A stretch of 64,000 nt of DNA from Methylomonas sp. 11b (GTDB lineage Bacteria > Pseudomonadota > Gammaproteobacteria > Methylococcales > Methylomonadaceae). The position numbers and the translations under genes are program-made. A model generated the notes under the pieces. The model was not told where the DNA came from, did no database searches, and saw only the letters and a program-made list of their open reading frames with translations. Shown in pieces: positions 8,690-17,677 of this stretch; position 1 is the first letter of the stretch; every line of letters starts with the position of its first letter. The DNA is taken from NCBI RefSeq assembly GCF_000515215.1, contig NZ_KI911557.1, positions 2,351,741-2,415,740 of the forward strand, in the 5' to 3' direction.

Positions 8690-9775
8690 ATGAAACCCTC
8701 GATACAAACCAAACTGGAAAACCTCGGCGAACGCTTCGAAGAAATCACCGCGTTATTGTCGCAACCGGAAGTACAAAGCAATCAAAACCAATTCCGCAGC
8801 CTAAGCCAGGAATACGCGCAGATCGAGCCACTGGTCGCCTGTTACAAAACCTATCAGGAAAACGAAGCCAATCTGGCATCGGCCCAGGAAATGGCCAAGG
8901 ACAGCGACCCGGAACTGCGAGAAATGGCCAAGGAGGAAATTCAGGCTGCTGAAGCCCAACGCGAGGAATTGACACAACAGCTGCAAATCCTGCTGCTGCC
9001 AAAAGACCCGAACGACAACCGCAACGTGTTTCTAGAAGTCCGAGCCGGTACCGGTGGCGACGAAGCAGCAATTTTCTCCGGCGACCTGGCGCGTATGTAT
9101 CAACGCTATGCGGAACGGCAAGGCTGGAGCACCGAGATCATCAACGAAAATCGCGGCGAACACGGCGGCTTTAAAGAAGTCATCATGCGCATCAGCGGCC
9201 AGAATGTTTACTCACAACTGAAATTCGAGTCGGGCACCCACCGCGTCCAACGCGTACCGGAAACCGAATCGCAAGGCCGCGTGCATACCTCGGCGTGCAC
9301 CGTGGCGATCATGCCGGAGGTCGATGCGGTTGACGAAATCGACATTAACCCTGCGGATTTGCGCGTCGACACCTTCCGTGCCTCCGGCGCCGGCGGCCAG
9401 CACGTCAACCGTACCGAATCGGCCATCCGTATCACCCATATTCCGTCCGGCGTGGTCGTCGAATGTCAAGATGAACGCTCGCAGCATAAAAACCGCGCCC
9501 GCGCGATGTCGGTTTTGCAAGCGCGTTTGATGTCCGCCGCCCAGGAAAAGCAACACGCCGAGCAATCGGAAAGCCGTAAGTTGCAAGTCGGTAGCGGTGA
9601 TCGTTCCGAGCGCATCCGCACCTATAACTACCCGCAAGGCCGCCTCACCGATCACCGCATCAATCTAACGCTCTACAAACTGGAAGAGATTATGGAAGGC
9701 GGACTGGAGCATGTGATTCAACCGCTGATACACGAACATCAGGCGGAATTATTGACACAGTTGGGAAATGTCTAA
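8690..9775 (+). CDS. prfA: Peptide chain release factor 1
   Basis: RF1 ends translation at UAA and UAG. The 361-residue product shows the GGQ motif in [19 protein letters not shown] near residue 230, the class-defining [14 protein letters not shown] near 118, and the stop-codon-reading PxT-type loop near [19 protein letters not shown]. The C-terminal [19 protein letters not shown] is typical. It lies between hemA and prmC and overlaps prmC by 8 bases; PrmC methylates the Gln of its GGQ motif. Confidence 0.98.
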   Translation: MKPSIQTKLENLGERFEEITALLSQPEVQSNQNQFRSLSQEYAQIEPLVACYKTYQENEANLASAQEMAKDSDPELREMAKEEIQAAEAQREELTQQLQILLLPKDPNDNRNVFLEVRAGTGGDEAAIFSGDLARMYQRYAERQGWSTEIINENRGEHGGFKEVIMRISGQNVYSQLKFESGTHRVQRVPETESQGRVHTSACTVAIMPEVDAVDEIDINPADLRVDTFRASGAGGQHVNRTESAIRITHIPSGVVVECQDERSQHKNRARAMSVLQARLMSAAQEKQHAEQSESRKLQVGSGDRSERIRTYNYPQGRLTDHRINLTLYKLEEIMEGGLEHVIQPLIHEHQAELLTQLGNV

Positions 9776-10628
9776 AAGCAATGACCATTCGCTCCTGAGC
9801 CTGCTGATCGCGGCAAACGAACAGCTAAGCACGACATCCGAAACCGCAATGCTTGACGCCGAAGTGTTGCTCTGCCACTGCCTGAACAAAAACCGTTCAT
9901 TTATCCGGGCTTGGCCGGATCATCAACCCAGCGCGGAACAACTCGCTCAGTTTCAAGCACTGGTAAAGCAGCGCTCGCATGGCACACCAGTTGCCTACTT
10001 AACCGGCCAACGCGAATTCTGGTCGCGCAATTTCAAAGTCAGCCCGGATGTGTTGATTCCCCGCCCCGACACCGAATTGCTGGTCGAGCTCAGCCTATCG
10101 CTATTACCGACAGACCGGACCTGTAAAATCATCGATCTCGGCACCGGTTCCGGGATTATCGCCGTCACGCTGGCCGCCGAACGACCATTGACCCAAGTCT
10201 TTGCCTGCGAACTAAGCTCCGCAGCTTTAGAAGTCGCCCGATATAACGCGCAGCAACTCAACACCGGCAATGTGCGTTTTGTGCAGTCAAGTTGGTTCGA
10301 CAACATCGAGGAAACAGGCTTTGATTTGGTAATTAGCAATCCACCCTACATCGCGGATAAAGACCCGCATTTGTACCAAGGCGATGTACGCTTCGAACCC
10401 AGCAGCGCTTTGATCAGCCCCGAAAACGGCCTGCAAGACATTCGGCAACTTGCCGAACAAGCCCTAGCGCATTTGAAAGACTATGGGCAATTATTGGTCG
10501 AACACGGCTACAATCAACAAACCGAGGTACAGGCCATTTTTAACGAATTGGGTTACCGACAGGTCAACACACATGCCGACTTATCCGGCAATCCTCGGGT
10601 GACATCAGGACTTTGGAACACATTATGA
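9768..10628 (+). CDS. prmC: Release factor glutamine N5-methyltransferase
   Basis: PrmC (HemK) methylates the GGQ glutamine of RF1 and RF2 using SAM. The 286-residue product has [25 protein letters not shown] around residue 82, the SAM loop [16 protein letters not shown] near 122 and the substrate-binding NPPYIA near 190. It overlaps the end of prfA, so the enzyme is made together with its substrate, and its stop overlaps the start of the JAMM-domain gene (ATGA at 10625). Confidence 0.97.
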   Translation: MSKSNDHSLLSLLIAANEQLSTTSETAMLDAEVLLCHCLNKNRSFIRAWPDHQPSAEQLAQFQALVKQRSHGTPVAYLTGQREFWSRNFKVSPDVLIPRPDTELLVELSLSLLPTDRTCKIIDLGTGSGIIAVTLAAERPLTQVFACELSSAALEVARYNAQQLNTGNVRFVQSSWFDNIEETGFDLVISNPPYIADKDPHLYQGDVRFEPSSALISPENGLQDIRQLAEQALAHLKDYGQLLVEHGYNQQTEVQAIFNELGYRQVNTHADLSGNPRVTSGLWNTL

Positions 10629-11047
10629 ACAACAGCGAAATTTCTCTGCCGCGCAAGCTCACCAACCAGTTACTGCACTTGGCTCAGTTATCCCCGGATG
10701 CGGAGGTTTGCGGCCTAATCGGCGCGGACAGCACCGGCATGCCGGTGAGTTGTTATCCGGTGGCAAATAGCGCAGCCACCCCGGAGAACCGCTTTTTATT
10801 GGACGCCAGTCAGCAAATCGAAGCCATGCGCCAAATACGCGAAAAAGGCGAAACGCTATTTGCAATCTACCACTCGCACCCGCACACTCCGGCCCAGCCT
10901 TCACCGACCGACATCCAGGAAGCCAGCTATCCGGATGCGTTGCATTTGATCATTTCCTTAAATACCAAGGGCGTGTTGGAAATGCGCGGCTTTAAAATTG
11001 CCGGACAAAGCGTGGAAGAGCTGGGGTTGAGTCTGATTGAGATATGA
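10625..11047 (+). CDS. JAMM/Mov34-domain metalloprotease-like protein
   Basis: A 140-residue single-domain protein of the JAB1/MPN/Mov34 (M67) family. Visible are an early Glu in AEVCGLIGA and the zinc signature in YHSHPHTPAQPSPTDIQEA, which fits H-x-H-P plus S-x-x-D. Bacterial homologues of this size cleave peptide bonds after Gly-Gly of ubiquitin-like or sulfur-carrier proteins, or act in cysteine and siderophore pathways; the substrate here is unknown. The start at 10625 is chosen because its ATGA overlaps the prmC stop; an in-frame ATG 12 bases earlier is less likely. Confidence 0.85.
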   Translation: MNNSEISLPRKLTNQLLHLAQLSPDAEVCGLIGADSTGMPVSCYPVANSAATPENRFLLDASQQIEAMRQIREKGETLFAIYHSHPHTPAQPSPTDIQEASYPDALHLIISLNTKGVLEMRGFKIAGQSVEELGLSLIEI

Positions 11048-11062
11048 AACTCAAAGGAAATA

Positions 11063-11133
11063 TAGGATGTGCTGAACAACGTGAAGCGCATCGGGCGCGA
11101 TTGATGCGCTTCGCTTTCGCTCAGCACATCCTA
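11063..11133. repeat. Imperfect palindromic intergenic repeat
   Basis: The left arm TAGGATGTGCTGA (11063-11075) matches the right arm TCAGCACATCCTA (11121-11133), and inside it GAAGCGCATC pairs with GATGCGCTTC. The whole can fold into one long hairpin between the JAMM gene and the convergent transporter gene. Sequences of this style recur as dispersed repeats in many gammaproteobacterial genomes. It may also help end transcription, although no U-run follows. Confidence 0.7.
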
Positions 11134-11156
11134 CTACCCGCAAAGACTATTCCGAG

Positions 11157-12095
11157 TTAGTGCTCCCAAGAGGCCACATCTTCGATAGGTTCAAGATGGG
11201 TATCGATATCAATATTGTCGAACTTGTCCTTGATCTGCTGCTCAATGGCTTCCAGCAAATCATGGCCCTGCTGCACCGTCCAGCCACCCGGCACCAACAC
11301 ATGCACCGACATGAAACGCCTGGCGCCGGCGTAACGCGTCCGTAACGCATGATAAGCAATGCCATCGCCGGCCACATACTCATCAAGTACAGCGACAATT
11401 TCAGCGATTTCCGCCGGAGATAACGCCGCATCCAACAAGCCCGACACTGTCCGGCGAATCAATTGCAAGCCGGCCCAGACAATATTTAACGCCACTCCTA
11501 TGGCAATAATCGGGTCGAGTATTTCCCAGCCATTCAGCCCCAATTGCCTGGCAAACGCCAGACTCGGCTCGAAACGGTTTGCCACCGAGATAATGGCGAT
11601 ACCGACCAAAATCCCGACTGTCGTCCAGACATCGGTCATCAAATGCTTACCGTCGGCTTCCAGGGTAATCGACTGCCGACGGCGGCCGACACCAATCAAA
11701 ATTCGGGCAACCGCCAAGTTGATCAGGGAAGCAAACACCGAAACCGCAATACCCAGATCAAGTTGCTGTAGCGGCAGCGGATTCCATAATCGCTCCCAGG
11801 CCGCGTAGCCAATACTAAAAGCCGCCAGCAAAATCATGATGCCTTCCGCACCGCTGGAGAAATATTCTACTTTTTCATGCCCATAAGCATGCGTATCGTC
11901 AGGTGGCCGCGCAGAAATAGTCAGCACCACCAGCATGATGATCGCCGCCACCAAATTAATCAGCGACTCCAACGCATCGGACAGCAAGCCCACGGAATCG
12001 GTCAGCCAATAGGCGTAACTTTTTAGTGCGATGGTGCTGACGGCGGCAGCAATGGATAGCCAGCCATATCGGGCTAGAGATTGTTGTTCTGTCAT
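11157..12095 (-). CDS. Cation diffusion facilitator family transporter
   Basis: A probable inner-membrane divalent cation efflux protein of the CDF family, about 312 residues from the ATG at 12095 (MTEQQSLARYGWLSIAAAVS). About six membrane segments are visible. The metal site appears as SVGLLSDALESLINL near the second membrane segment, together with HAYGHEKVEYFSSGAEG and, further on, DGKHLMTDVWTTVG with an HxxxD arrangement. The C-terminal soluble domain includes ISVHVLVPGGWTVQQGHDLL. The metal cannot be read from sequence. The reading frame extends to 12227, but that extension runs into a terminator hairpin, so I reject it as coding. Confidence 0.9.
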   Translation of the reverse strand: MTEQQSLARYGWLSIAAAVSTIALKSYAYWLTDSVGLLSDALESLINLVAAIIMLVVLTISARPPDDTHAYGHEKVEYFSSGAEGIMILLAAFSIGYAAWERLWNPLPLQQLDLGIAVSVFASLINLAVARILIGVGRRRQSITLEADGKHLMTDVWTTVGILVGIAIISVANRFEPSLAFARQLGLNGWEILDPIIAIGVALNIVWAGLQLIRRTVSGLLDAALSPAEIAEIVAVLDEYVAGDGIAYHALRTRYAGARRFMSVHVLVPGGWTVQQGHDLLEAIEQQIKDKFDNIDIDTHLEPIEDVASWEH

Positions 12096-12203
12096 AATAT
12101 TGACGAAGTCTAAACGGACTATTAGTCTAGCAGACAGAGCCGTAGCAAGATTCATTTCCCATACTTTGATATCTTTGACGTGATAGTTCCAGATCGCATC
12201 CAT

Positions 12204-12246
12204 AAAAAAACCGCCTGGAACGTTCAAGATCGAGGCGGTTTTTTTG
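12204..12246 (-). terminator. Rho-independent terminator of the porin gene
   Basis: An AAAACCGCCT / AGGCGGTTTT stem encloses a loop of about 17 bases and is bordered by A and T runs, so it can work on both strands. It lies 39 bases after the porin stop codon on the minus strand. Confidence 0.85.
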
Positions 12247-12284
12247 ATTTTACGCGAGGCTATCCTTGCCTCTCAAAGCTTGGC

Positions 12285-13853
12285 TTAGAAGTCAACTTGT
12301 CCGCGCAGTTCGAAGGCGTCAAGTTTGGAACCATCGTAGCCCGCACCGTTTGTTGGCGCAGTTAAGCTGCTGGTACCTGGGCGTTGAATTTCCAGAGCAT
12401 GAATGTAGTTAGCCATCATCTTGATATGCGAATTTGGATACCAATTCAAACCAAACTTCGCCACGGCAGCTCGGCCACCTCTAACATTCTTATCATTCAA
12501 ATCAAGATAGTCATAACCTGCGGCAACTTCCCAAGCACCCAAACCACCTTTCATGTCAAAGTGACGTTTAGGTTTCAAGCGATCCCACGCACCGGTTTTA
12601 GTCTTGTAAGCGCGAGACTCGCCGGTCAAGAAATAGCTAACATATCCGTAGTAACCATTGAGGCTTTCGTTGTTATTAACACGGCCAGAAAGGTCGGCTT
12701 GTATGTATTCGGCTTGAGCAGAAAAAGGACCGTAGACTAATGCAGATTCACCACCCATTCTGGTTATAGTGGAGACGTTGTCGAATATGCCTGTTCCAGT
12801 GTCGATGATAGCGGTTCTATCAACGTTGGTTATAGCTGCTTGATATCTCATAGCATTGTTGTTTCCAGCGTCATTCAAATAGCGCTGCGATCCAGACGCA
12901 CCAACATGTAAAAACTTGGTTTTATCTTCAAACCAAGGTAACGCGGTAACACGGCCTGTCAGTTCCCAGCCCATATCTCCAGATCCGCCGTTACGGTTGT
13001 TATTGCCATTGCTGCCCCTAGAAGAGGTATACGCCCAACCGCCGCCAACGGGCTCAGTCATAATGGCGCCCGCAGCAGTCCAGCGAGGATCCGACCATGT
13101 CAAAGCAAAACCGGTTTTATAGGCATTTGGATTATCTGAAAACGCATTGACTGCCATGTTACGTTCGATGAAGGTCAGCCAACGGTTACTGGTCGCTTCT
13201 TCCAAACTGAAGGGCTCTTTGAACGAACCTACTTTTACCCCAAGCGGATCGTAACCTCTCCAATTGATGTAAGCATCAGTAATACCCGCTGCTACACCGG
13301 AGTTACCTCCGCGGCTAAAGTCATATTCAAATTTGTATTCCCAATCGTGATAATAGCTACCTTCAACACCGAGACGGGCACGTCTGATATTGGCACCATC
13401 GGCTAACTGTTGCGTGTCATTAGGTGTAGCTGTTGAGTTACTAATGGGTGACCCATCGGAAACATTCATTTGCGCATCAACCTGCATCCTGCCATTGATA
13501 GCCATTTCGAAGTTGCCATCCTTACTCTCGAATTTAATTCCTTTCTCGTTAAGCTCCAGTTCGCTGAATTTAGGATCTTTAATGTGCTCATCCAGCGCTT
13601 TCAACTCGTTGTTTTTCAAAGCCAAATCTTCCTTGATTTGTGCTATTTCAGCCTTCTGCGCTTGCGCTTCAGCTTTTTGCGCGGCGGTATCTTCGACTTT
13701 TTCAAATGAACCCAGCTTGGTCCGGCCCGGACCTGGCTCAGCAAAAATCTGCTTGGTTTTGGCATCAACATACAAATCCAGCGCCATCGCCTCGGCGCAA
13801 ATACCCGAGCCCATAACGGCTGCTACTGCCAGGCTCAGCTTAGAAAGTCTCAT
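12285..13853 (-). CDS. Phosphate-selective porin of the OprO/OprP family
   Basis: An outer-membrane porin for uptake of phosphate or other anions, 522 residues. A signal peptide (MRLSKLSLAVAAVMGSG, cut near AMA) is followed by a coiled-coil segment rich in Ala, Glu, Lys and Gln (about residues 55-95). Then comes a beta-barrel beginning near FEMAINGRMQVDAQM, with INWRGYDPLGVKVGSFKEPFSLEE, a stretch typical of OprP, and a C-terminal Phe (RGQVDF). GGAG lies 7 bases before the ATG at 13853. A Pho box directly upstream indicates control by PhoB under phosphate starvation. Confidence 0.92.
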   Translation of the reverse strand: MRLSKLSLAVAAVMGSGICAEAMALDLYVDAKTKQIFAEPGPGRTKLGSFEKVEDTAAQKAEAQAQKAEIAQIKEDLALKNNELKALDEHIKDPKFSELELNEKGIKFESKDGNFEMAINGRMQVDAQMNVSDGSPISNSTATPNDTQQLADGANIRRARLGVEGSYYHDWEYKFEYDFSRGGNSGVAAGITDAYINWRGYDPLGVKVGSFKEPFSLEEATSNRWLTFIERNMAVNAFSDNPNAYKTGFALTWSDPRWTAAGAIMTEPVGGGWAYTSSRGSNGNNNRNGGSGDMGWELTGRVTALPWFEDKTKFLHVGASGSQRYLNDAGNNNAMRYQAAITNVDRTAIIDTGTGIFDNVSTITRMGGESALVYGPFSAQAEYIQADLSGRVNNNESLNGYYGYVSYFLTGESRAYKTKTGAWDRLKPKRHFDMKGGLGAWEVAAGYDYLDLNDKNVRGGRAAVAKFGLNWYPNSHIKMMANYIHALEIQRPGTSSLTAPTNGAGYDGSKLDAFELRGQVDF

Positions 13854-13923
13854 CAAATTTCTCCAATAATTATATAAATCAATGCGTTACTCAAAGATCA
13901 CAACGACCAGCGAGCTTGAGCGC

Positions 13924-13957
13924 ATTGTATGGAGGCAATGTGACAACTTTATGACAA
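13924..13957 (-). promoter_or_regulatory. Pho box and -10 element of the porin promoter
   Basis: On the minus strand TTGTCAT-AAAG-TTGTCAC (13957-13940) gives two 7-base repeats spaced by 4, one or two bases from the PhoB consensus. Ten bases further TACAAT (13929-13924) serves as the -10. This spacing is the one found at PhoB-activated promoters, where the Pho box replaces the -35. The start would be about 60-65 bases before the porin ATG. Confidence 0.85.
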
Positions 13958-14128
13958 AACGAATTTAATTGGCCTATCCGTTGTTTTTTTGCGACAAAAA
14001 CCGCATTCGAGAAAAGTCGATAGCCTATCTCTAGCTAATTATTGAGATCTTTTCGATTGGCTACTGTCACCTTTCAGCAACAGATATTCGAGGAATTGTA
14101 GGAAGCAGCTGCAATTGCCTAAGCGCAC

Positions 14129-14980
14129 TTAGACAGTGGGATAGAACAATTTAAAAATGACTTCGAATTCGTCGCTGATTTTATCGAGGATGAAACTGAT
14201 TTGTTCGGGCGTCAGATTCAAAGCATTGACAGCGTGGGCATCGTAGGGATTTTCGATTCGACTTAAGCAGTTGGCCAGCCTGACCATGGCAGCCAGATCG
14301 GCGTAAGGCCCGATCAGATCAGGAAAGCAATGCAAGCGAATACTTTCCACGATAACGTCCGGTAACATCCATTGTTTGCACAACTCGGCACCGGCCTGAA
14401 AGTGGTCAAAGCCGATCACGTTCTGCTCCACCGTGACCTCTTCGTCCACCGCGAGCGGGATTTGCGATTGCAGTAATAAGTCGACTTCCCGGGCCAATAC
14501 CGGAATCCGCCGATAAAACACCAATTGCCCGATGTTGTGGACCAAGCCGCACAGAAACGCGGTGTCGGCATAGTGCTTGCCGAAATGAATATCCAACTCG
14601 CGTGCAATCAACGCGCAGCGCAAATTTCTGGCCCAAAAATCGTGTATAGAGAAATGTTGTCCCGGTAAATCGGAAAAGCGTTCGACAATCAAGGTACCCA
14701 GCACCAGATTCTGCAACTCACGGGTTCCAATCATGGTAATGGCTTTGGCAATCGAACTGATTTGGGATGGAAAACCATAAAAAGCACTATTCACTATCTT
14801 CAGTAGCTTTACCGCCAATGCCGCATCGGCTTCGATCACCACAGCCGCGTCTTTCGCGGTCTTATTCGGATCTTCGACTATTTTTTTTAACAAAAAATAG
14901 GCATTCGGCGGCGAGGCGAGTTGTAAATCACCTCTAAGCAAATCGGCAACAGTCAATGTGGACGGTGAGTAAGCTATCAT
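14129..14980 (-). CDS. HDOD-domain signalling protein
   Basis: A 283-residue protein that is almost entirely an HDOD domain, an HD-like fold without the full metal site. Typical segments are LASPPNAYFLLKKIVEDP, LLKIVNSAFYGFPSQISSI near residue 60, IGTRELQNLVLGTLI, AFLCGLVHNIGQLVF near 145 and GFDHFQAGAELCKQW near 193. HDOD proteins usually act in regulation (chemotaxis, cell cycle, c-di-GMP circuits) without a known enzymatic activity. It diverges from the GGDEF/EAL gene at 15159, which suggests a shared pathway. A TTG immediately before the ATG is the only alternative start. Confidence 0.88.
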   Translation of the reverse strand: MIAYSPSTLTVADLLRGDLQLASPPNAYFLLKKIVEDPNKTAKDAAVVIEADAALAVKLLKIVNSAFYGFPSQISSIAKAITMIGTRELQNLVLGTLIVERFSDLPGQHFSIHDFWARNLRCALIARELDIHFGKHYADTAFLCGLVHNIGQLVFYRRIPVLAREVDLLLQSQIPLAVDEEVTVEQNVIGFDHFQAGAELCKQWMLPDVIVESIRLHCFPDLIGPYADLAAMVRLANCLSRIENPYDAHAVNALNLTPEQISFILDKISDEFEVIFKLFYPTV

Positions 14981-15158
14981 CAATAATTCTAAAAAATTAA
15001 ATTTACACCTATACTGAAAACCAATAGCATAGAAATAGCATTAAAGGCTGCGCTTAAACCTAGACCAATTATATGAAAATACAAGCTTATTAAATGCCGG
15101 CCTCCTCCTGACCATGCTGACAGCTCCCGATTTTATGCCAATACCTGGATGGTATTAG

Positions 15159-16994
15159 ATGATTGCCAATGACGCGCTCAAAGAAAAACTGATTGTCGTT
15201 GCGGAGCATAATGAAGTCTCTGCTCAAAAAATCGCATCCACATTGAAAGCCAAAGGCTTTACCGATATTCGTATAGCTGAAAATGGCGAACAAATATACG
15301 AAATATTGAAGCCTTACGCCGATCAACCCGACAGAATCGGTCTGATCGTGCTGAACGCAATGTTGCCGCTTTGCCATCCTCGGGAGATGTGTCAAAGCTT
15401 ATCCAGCGCCAACTCGGTATCAGTCATCCCGGTGGTGATTCTGAACGACGACTGCTTTGACTGCGACCTTGATCGGTGTCAGCCGCAACAAGACAATTGC
15501 TTAACTTATAAAATCAATACGCCGGTTAACACCCAGGAGCTGATACTTGCAGTAAAGTTTTTGCTGAGCCTGAAACAGGAACGCCAATTGCGTCACCGTC
15601 AGGAAGAACAATTGATCAATGAATTAGCCGCCAAAAACGTTATCGATGCGAAACTGAAGTTTCTGGTCGCGCACGACGAATTAACCGGTTTATTTAACCG
15701 CAGTAGTTTCGAGCGCCAACTGAGATTGGTGCTAAATCATAGCAATAAAGCGCAAAAAGACGGGTCGTTATTGTTCATTGATGTAGACCGCTTCAGCCTG
15801 ATTAACGAACTGGAAGGCTTTGAAGTGGGTGATCGTTTACTGGTTGAAATGGCCATTCTGGTCCGAAAACTATTACCGGCCGGCAGTTTATTCGCCCGTA
15901 TCGGTGCCGACGAGTTTTGTTTATTCCTGGAAAACAAAACCAAAAAGCAAGCACAGATTCTCGCAGAAACCATCAAAACCACCGTGGACAACTTCCGTTT
16001 CTTCACCGGAGAAGTATCTTACAGCGCCTCGGTGTCCATCGGCATCGCCGCCCTGGACAATACCGTTTCCGCGTTCCATCCGGGCGAAATGATTTTACAT
16101 GCGCGCCAAGCTTGCAACTTTGCAAAAAGCACCGGCAGAGACAAAATCTGCGTTTACAACAGCGATGATCTAATCGTCAAGGAAAGACGCCGGGACATTT
16201 ATTGGGTGCCGTTGATTCGCAAGGCCTTGCGGGATAATCAGCTATTTCTGGTGTTCCAGCCTGTGGTGCAGTTGTCGGACGGCAATGTCTCTCACTACGA
16301 AGTGTTGTTGCGTATGCGCGGCGAAGGCAATGAAGTCATCACGCCGGATCAGTTTATTCCGGTGGCGGAAAGAACCGGCTTGATTCACGCGATAGACCTT
16401 TGGGTCGTTGAAAACGCCATCGACTTTCTGGCGGCACTACCCAGTTACATGTCTTATATTTCCCTGGCCGTAAACCTTTCAAGTACCGCGTTTCAATATC
16501 CGGATTTACTATCCACTATTAAGGATAAACTGGAAATGACCTGGATAGACGCCAACCGTTTAACCTTCGAAATTACTGAAACAGCCGCCGTGGACAATTT
16601 TGAAAAAACCCGGCACATGATTAACAAAATAAGAGCCTTGGGTTGCAAATTCGCTCTGGACGATTTCGGCGCCGGCTTTTGTTCGTTCAACTATCTCAAA
16701 ACCTTTCCGGTCGATTACGTGAAAATCGACGGTCAATTCATCAGAAACCTGCTCGACAACGAAACCGACCAGATACTCGTCAAATCCATGGTGGAAATTG
16801 CCTCAAAACTCGGCAAGAAAACCATCGCCGAATTCGTCGAATCGGCAGGTACAGCGATAAAGCTGAAAGAAATCGGCGTCAATTTCGGCCAGGGCTACGC
16901 ATTCGGCAAACCCGAGCAGAATCTACTGGATGGCCAGAAGGTTTCGCTGAACCTTTTGCTGGGTAGCAGCCAGGTAGCCAGTTTAATCACTTGA
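15159..16994 (+). CDS. REC-like/GGDEF/EAL cyclic-di-GMP protein
   Basis: A 611-residue cytoplasmic protein with three parts. Residues 1-130 resemble a response-regulator receiver, but the phospho-acceptor region reads IVLNAMLPL, with Asn where Asp is expected. A GGDEF domain (about 165-335) carries RIGADEF instead of RLGGDEF. An EAL domain (about 345-600) keeps YEVLLR, the Asn of NLSSTAF, EITET, LDDFGAG, KIDGQF and AEFVES. I infer a c-di-GMP phosphodiesterase with inactive or purely regulatory receiver and cyclase parts. GGATGG lies upstream of the ATG. It diverges from the HDOD gene. Confidence 0.9.
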   Translation: MIANDALKEKLIVVAEHNEVSAQKIASTLKAKGFTDIRIAENGEQIYEILKPYADQPDRIGLIVLNAMLPLCHPREMCQSLSSANSVSVIPVVILNDDCFDCDLDRCQPQQDNCLTYKINTPVNTQELILAVKFLLSLKQERQLRHRQEEQLINELAAKNVIDAKLKFLVAHDELTGLFNRSSFERQLRLVLNHSNKAQKDGSLLFIDVDRFSLINELEGFEVGDRLLVEMAILVRKLLPAGSLFARIGADEFCLFLENKTKKQAQILAETIKTTVDNFRFFTGEVSYSASVSIGIAALDNTVSAFHPGEMILHARQACNFAKSTGRDKICVYNSDDLIVKERRRDIYWVPLIRKALRDNQLFLVFQPVVQLSDGNVSHYEVLLRMRGEGNEVITPDQFIPVAERTGLIHAIDLWVVENAIDFLAALPSYMSYISLAVNLSSTAFQYPDLLSTIKDKLEMTWIDANRLTFEITETAAVDNFEKTRHMINKIRALGCKFALDDFGAGFCSFNYLKTFPVDYVKIDGQFIRNLLDNETDQILVKSMVEIASKLGKKTIAEFVESAGTAIKLKEIGVNFGQGYAFGKPEQNLLDGQKVSLNLLLGSSQVASLIT

Positions 16995-17144
16995 AACGGA
17001 TTAAACATAATTCGCGAACTTTTCGGCAAATGGGGTATTAGTTTACCGACTTGACTAGCTCTGGTATATTCGCCCGCGGAGTTTAAAACGTGTCATCACA
17101 TTGTTCTGAATCTTAATAAATAAAACAAACAAAGGGGAAGGGTT

Positions 17145-17618
17145 ATGGCTGAATTGCTTTTTATAGCGACGACTATTTTTGTAGCTTATGTAGTATTTGT
17201 AGTGATGGGCGGCAAAAAAGAAAAACCGGAAACAAGTAAACCCGAGCCCGCCAAGCCGGCAATCCAAACCGAACTGGCACCACCTCCTCCCGCAGCTGTA
17301 AAAACCACCGCAAAACCCGCTCCAGCCAAAGCCGCCACACCCAAACCCGCCGCCCCCAAAGCCAGTAAATCCGCCCCGGCCAAAAAAGCCGCCGCAGATT
17401 CTCCAACACCCGCTGTCGATAGCCTGAAAAACCCAAGCACAGGTGAAGTCGCTAAAGTTCCAGCCAGCTATGCCTTTGCCAAACGCTGGATCAAAGATGC
17501 ATTAGTAGAAGAAGGCTTGCTGGACAAAGTGTATAAAAACAACGAACTGGACGACGCCGCAAACGCCAAAATCCAAGCCGCGCTGCAACAACTGAAAGGC
17601 ATGAGCAAATATCAATAG
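17145..17618 (+). CDS. Small membrane-tethered protein with Ala/Pro/Lys linker (unknown)
   Basis: Not recognised. The 157-residue protein has one membrane segment at residues 4-22 (LLFIATTIFVAYVVFVVMGG). A low-complexity linker of Lys, Pro and Ala follows to about residue 90. The compact C-terminal part contains ASYAFAKRWIKDALVEEGLL and ends in a predicted helix (IQAALQQLKGMSKYQ). The linker could be membrane-proximal and DNA- or polyanion-binding because of its charge. AAAGGGGAAGGG before the ATG is a strong ribosome site. The convergent pilR gene follows after a shared terminator. Confidence 0.75.
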   Translation: MAELLFIATTIFVAYVVFVVMGGKKEKPETSKPEPAKPAIQTELAPPPPAAVKTTAKPAPAKAATPKPAAPKASKSAPAKKAAADSPTPAVDSLKNPSTGEVAKVPASYAFAKRWIKDALVEEGLLDKVYKNNELDDAANAKIQAALQQLKGMSKYQ

Positions 17619-17638
17619 GGATATTTCGAGTTATTTAG

Positions 17639-17661
17639 GCGAGTAGTAGGCTCCTACTCGC
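17639..17661. terminator. Hairpin between convergent genes
   Basis: GCGAGTAG (17639-17646) pairs with CTACTCGC (17654-17661) in the 59-base gap between the small membrane protein and pilR. A T-rich stretch (ATTTTTG) follows on the plus strand after a short spacer. Probably a bidirectional transcription stop. Confidence 0.55.
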
Positions 17662-17677
17662 TTACAATCGATTTTTG

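Noticed and set aside
9212..9655. Long open frame opposite prfA
   Set aside because: It is the antisense shadow of a conserved gene with strong family motifs.
12096..12227. N-terminal extension of the cation transporter
   Set aside because: The frame is open, but the added sequence runs into the terminator hairpin of the porin gene and is unlike the family.
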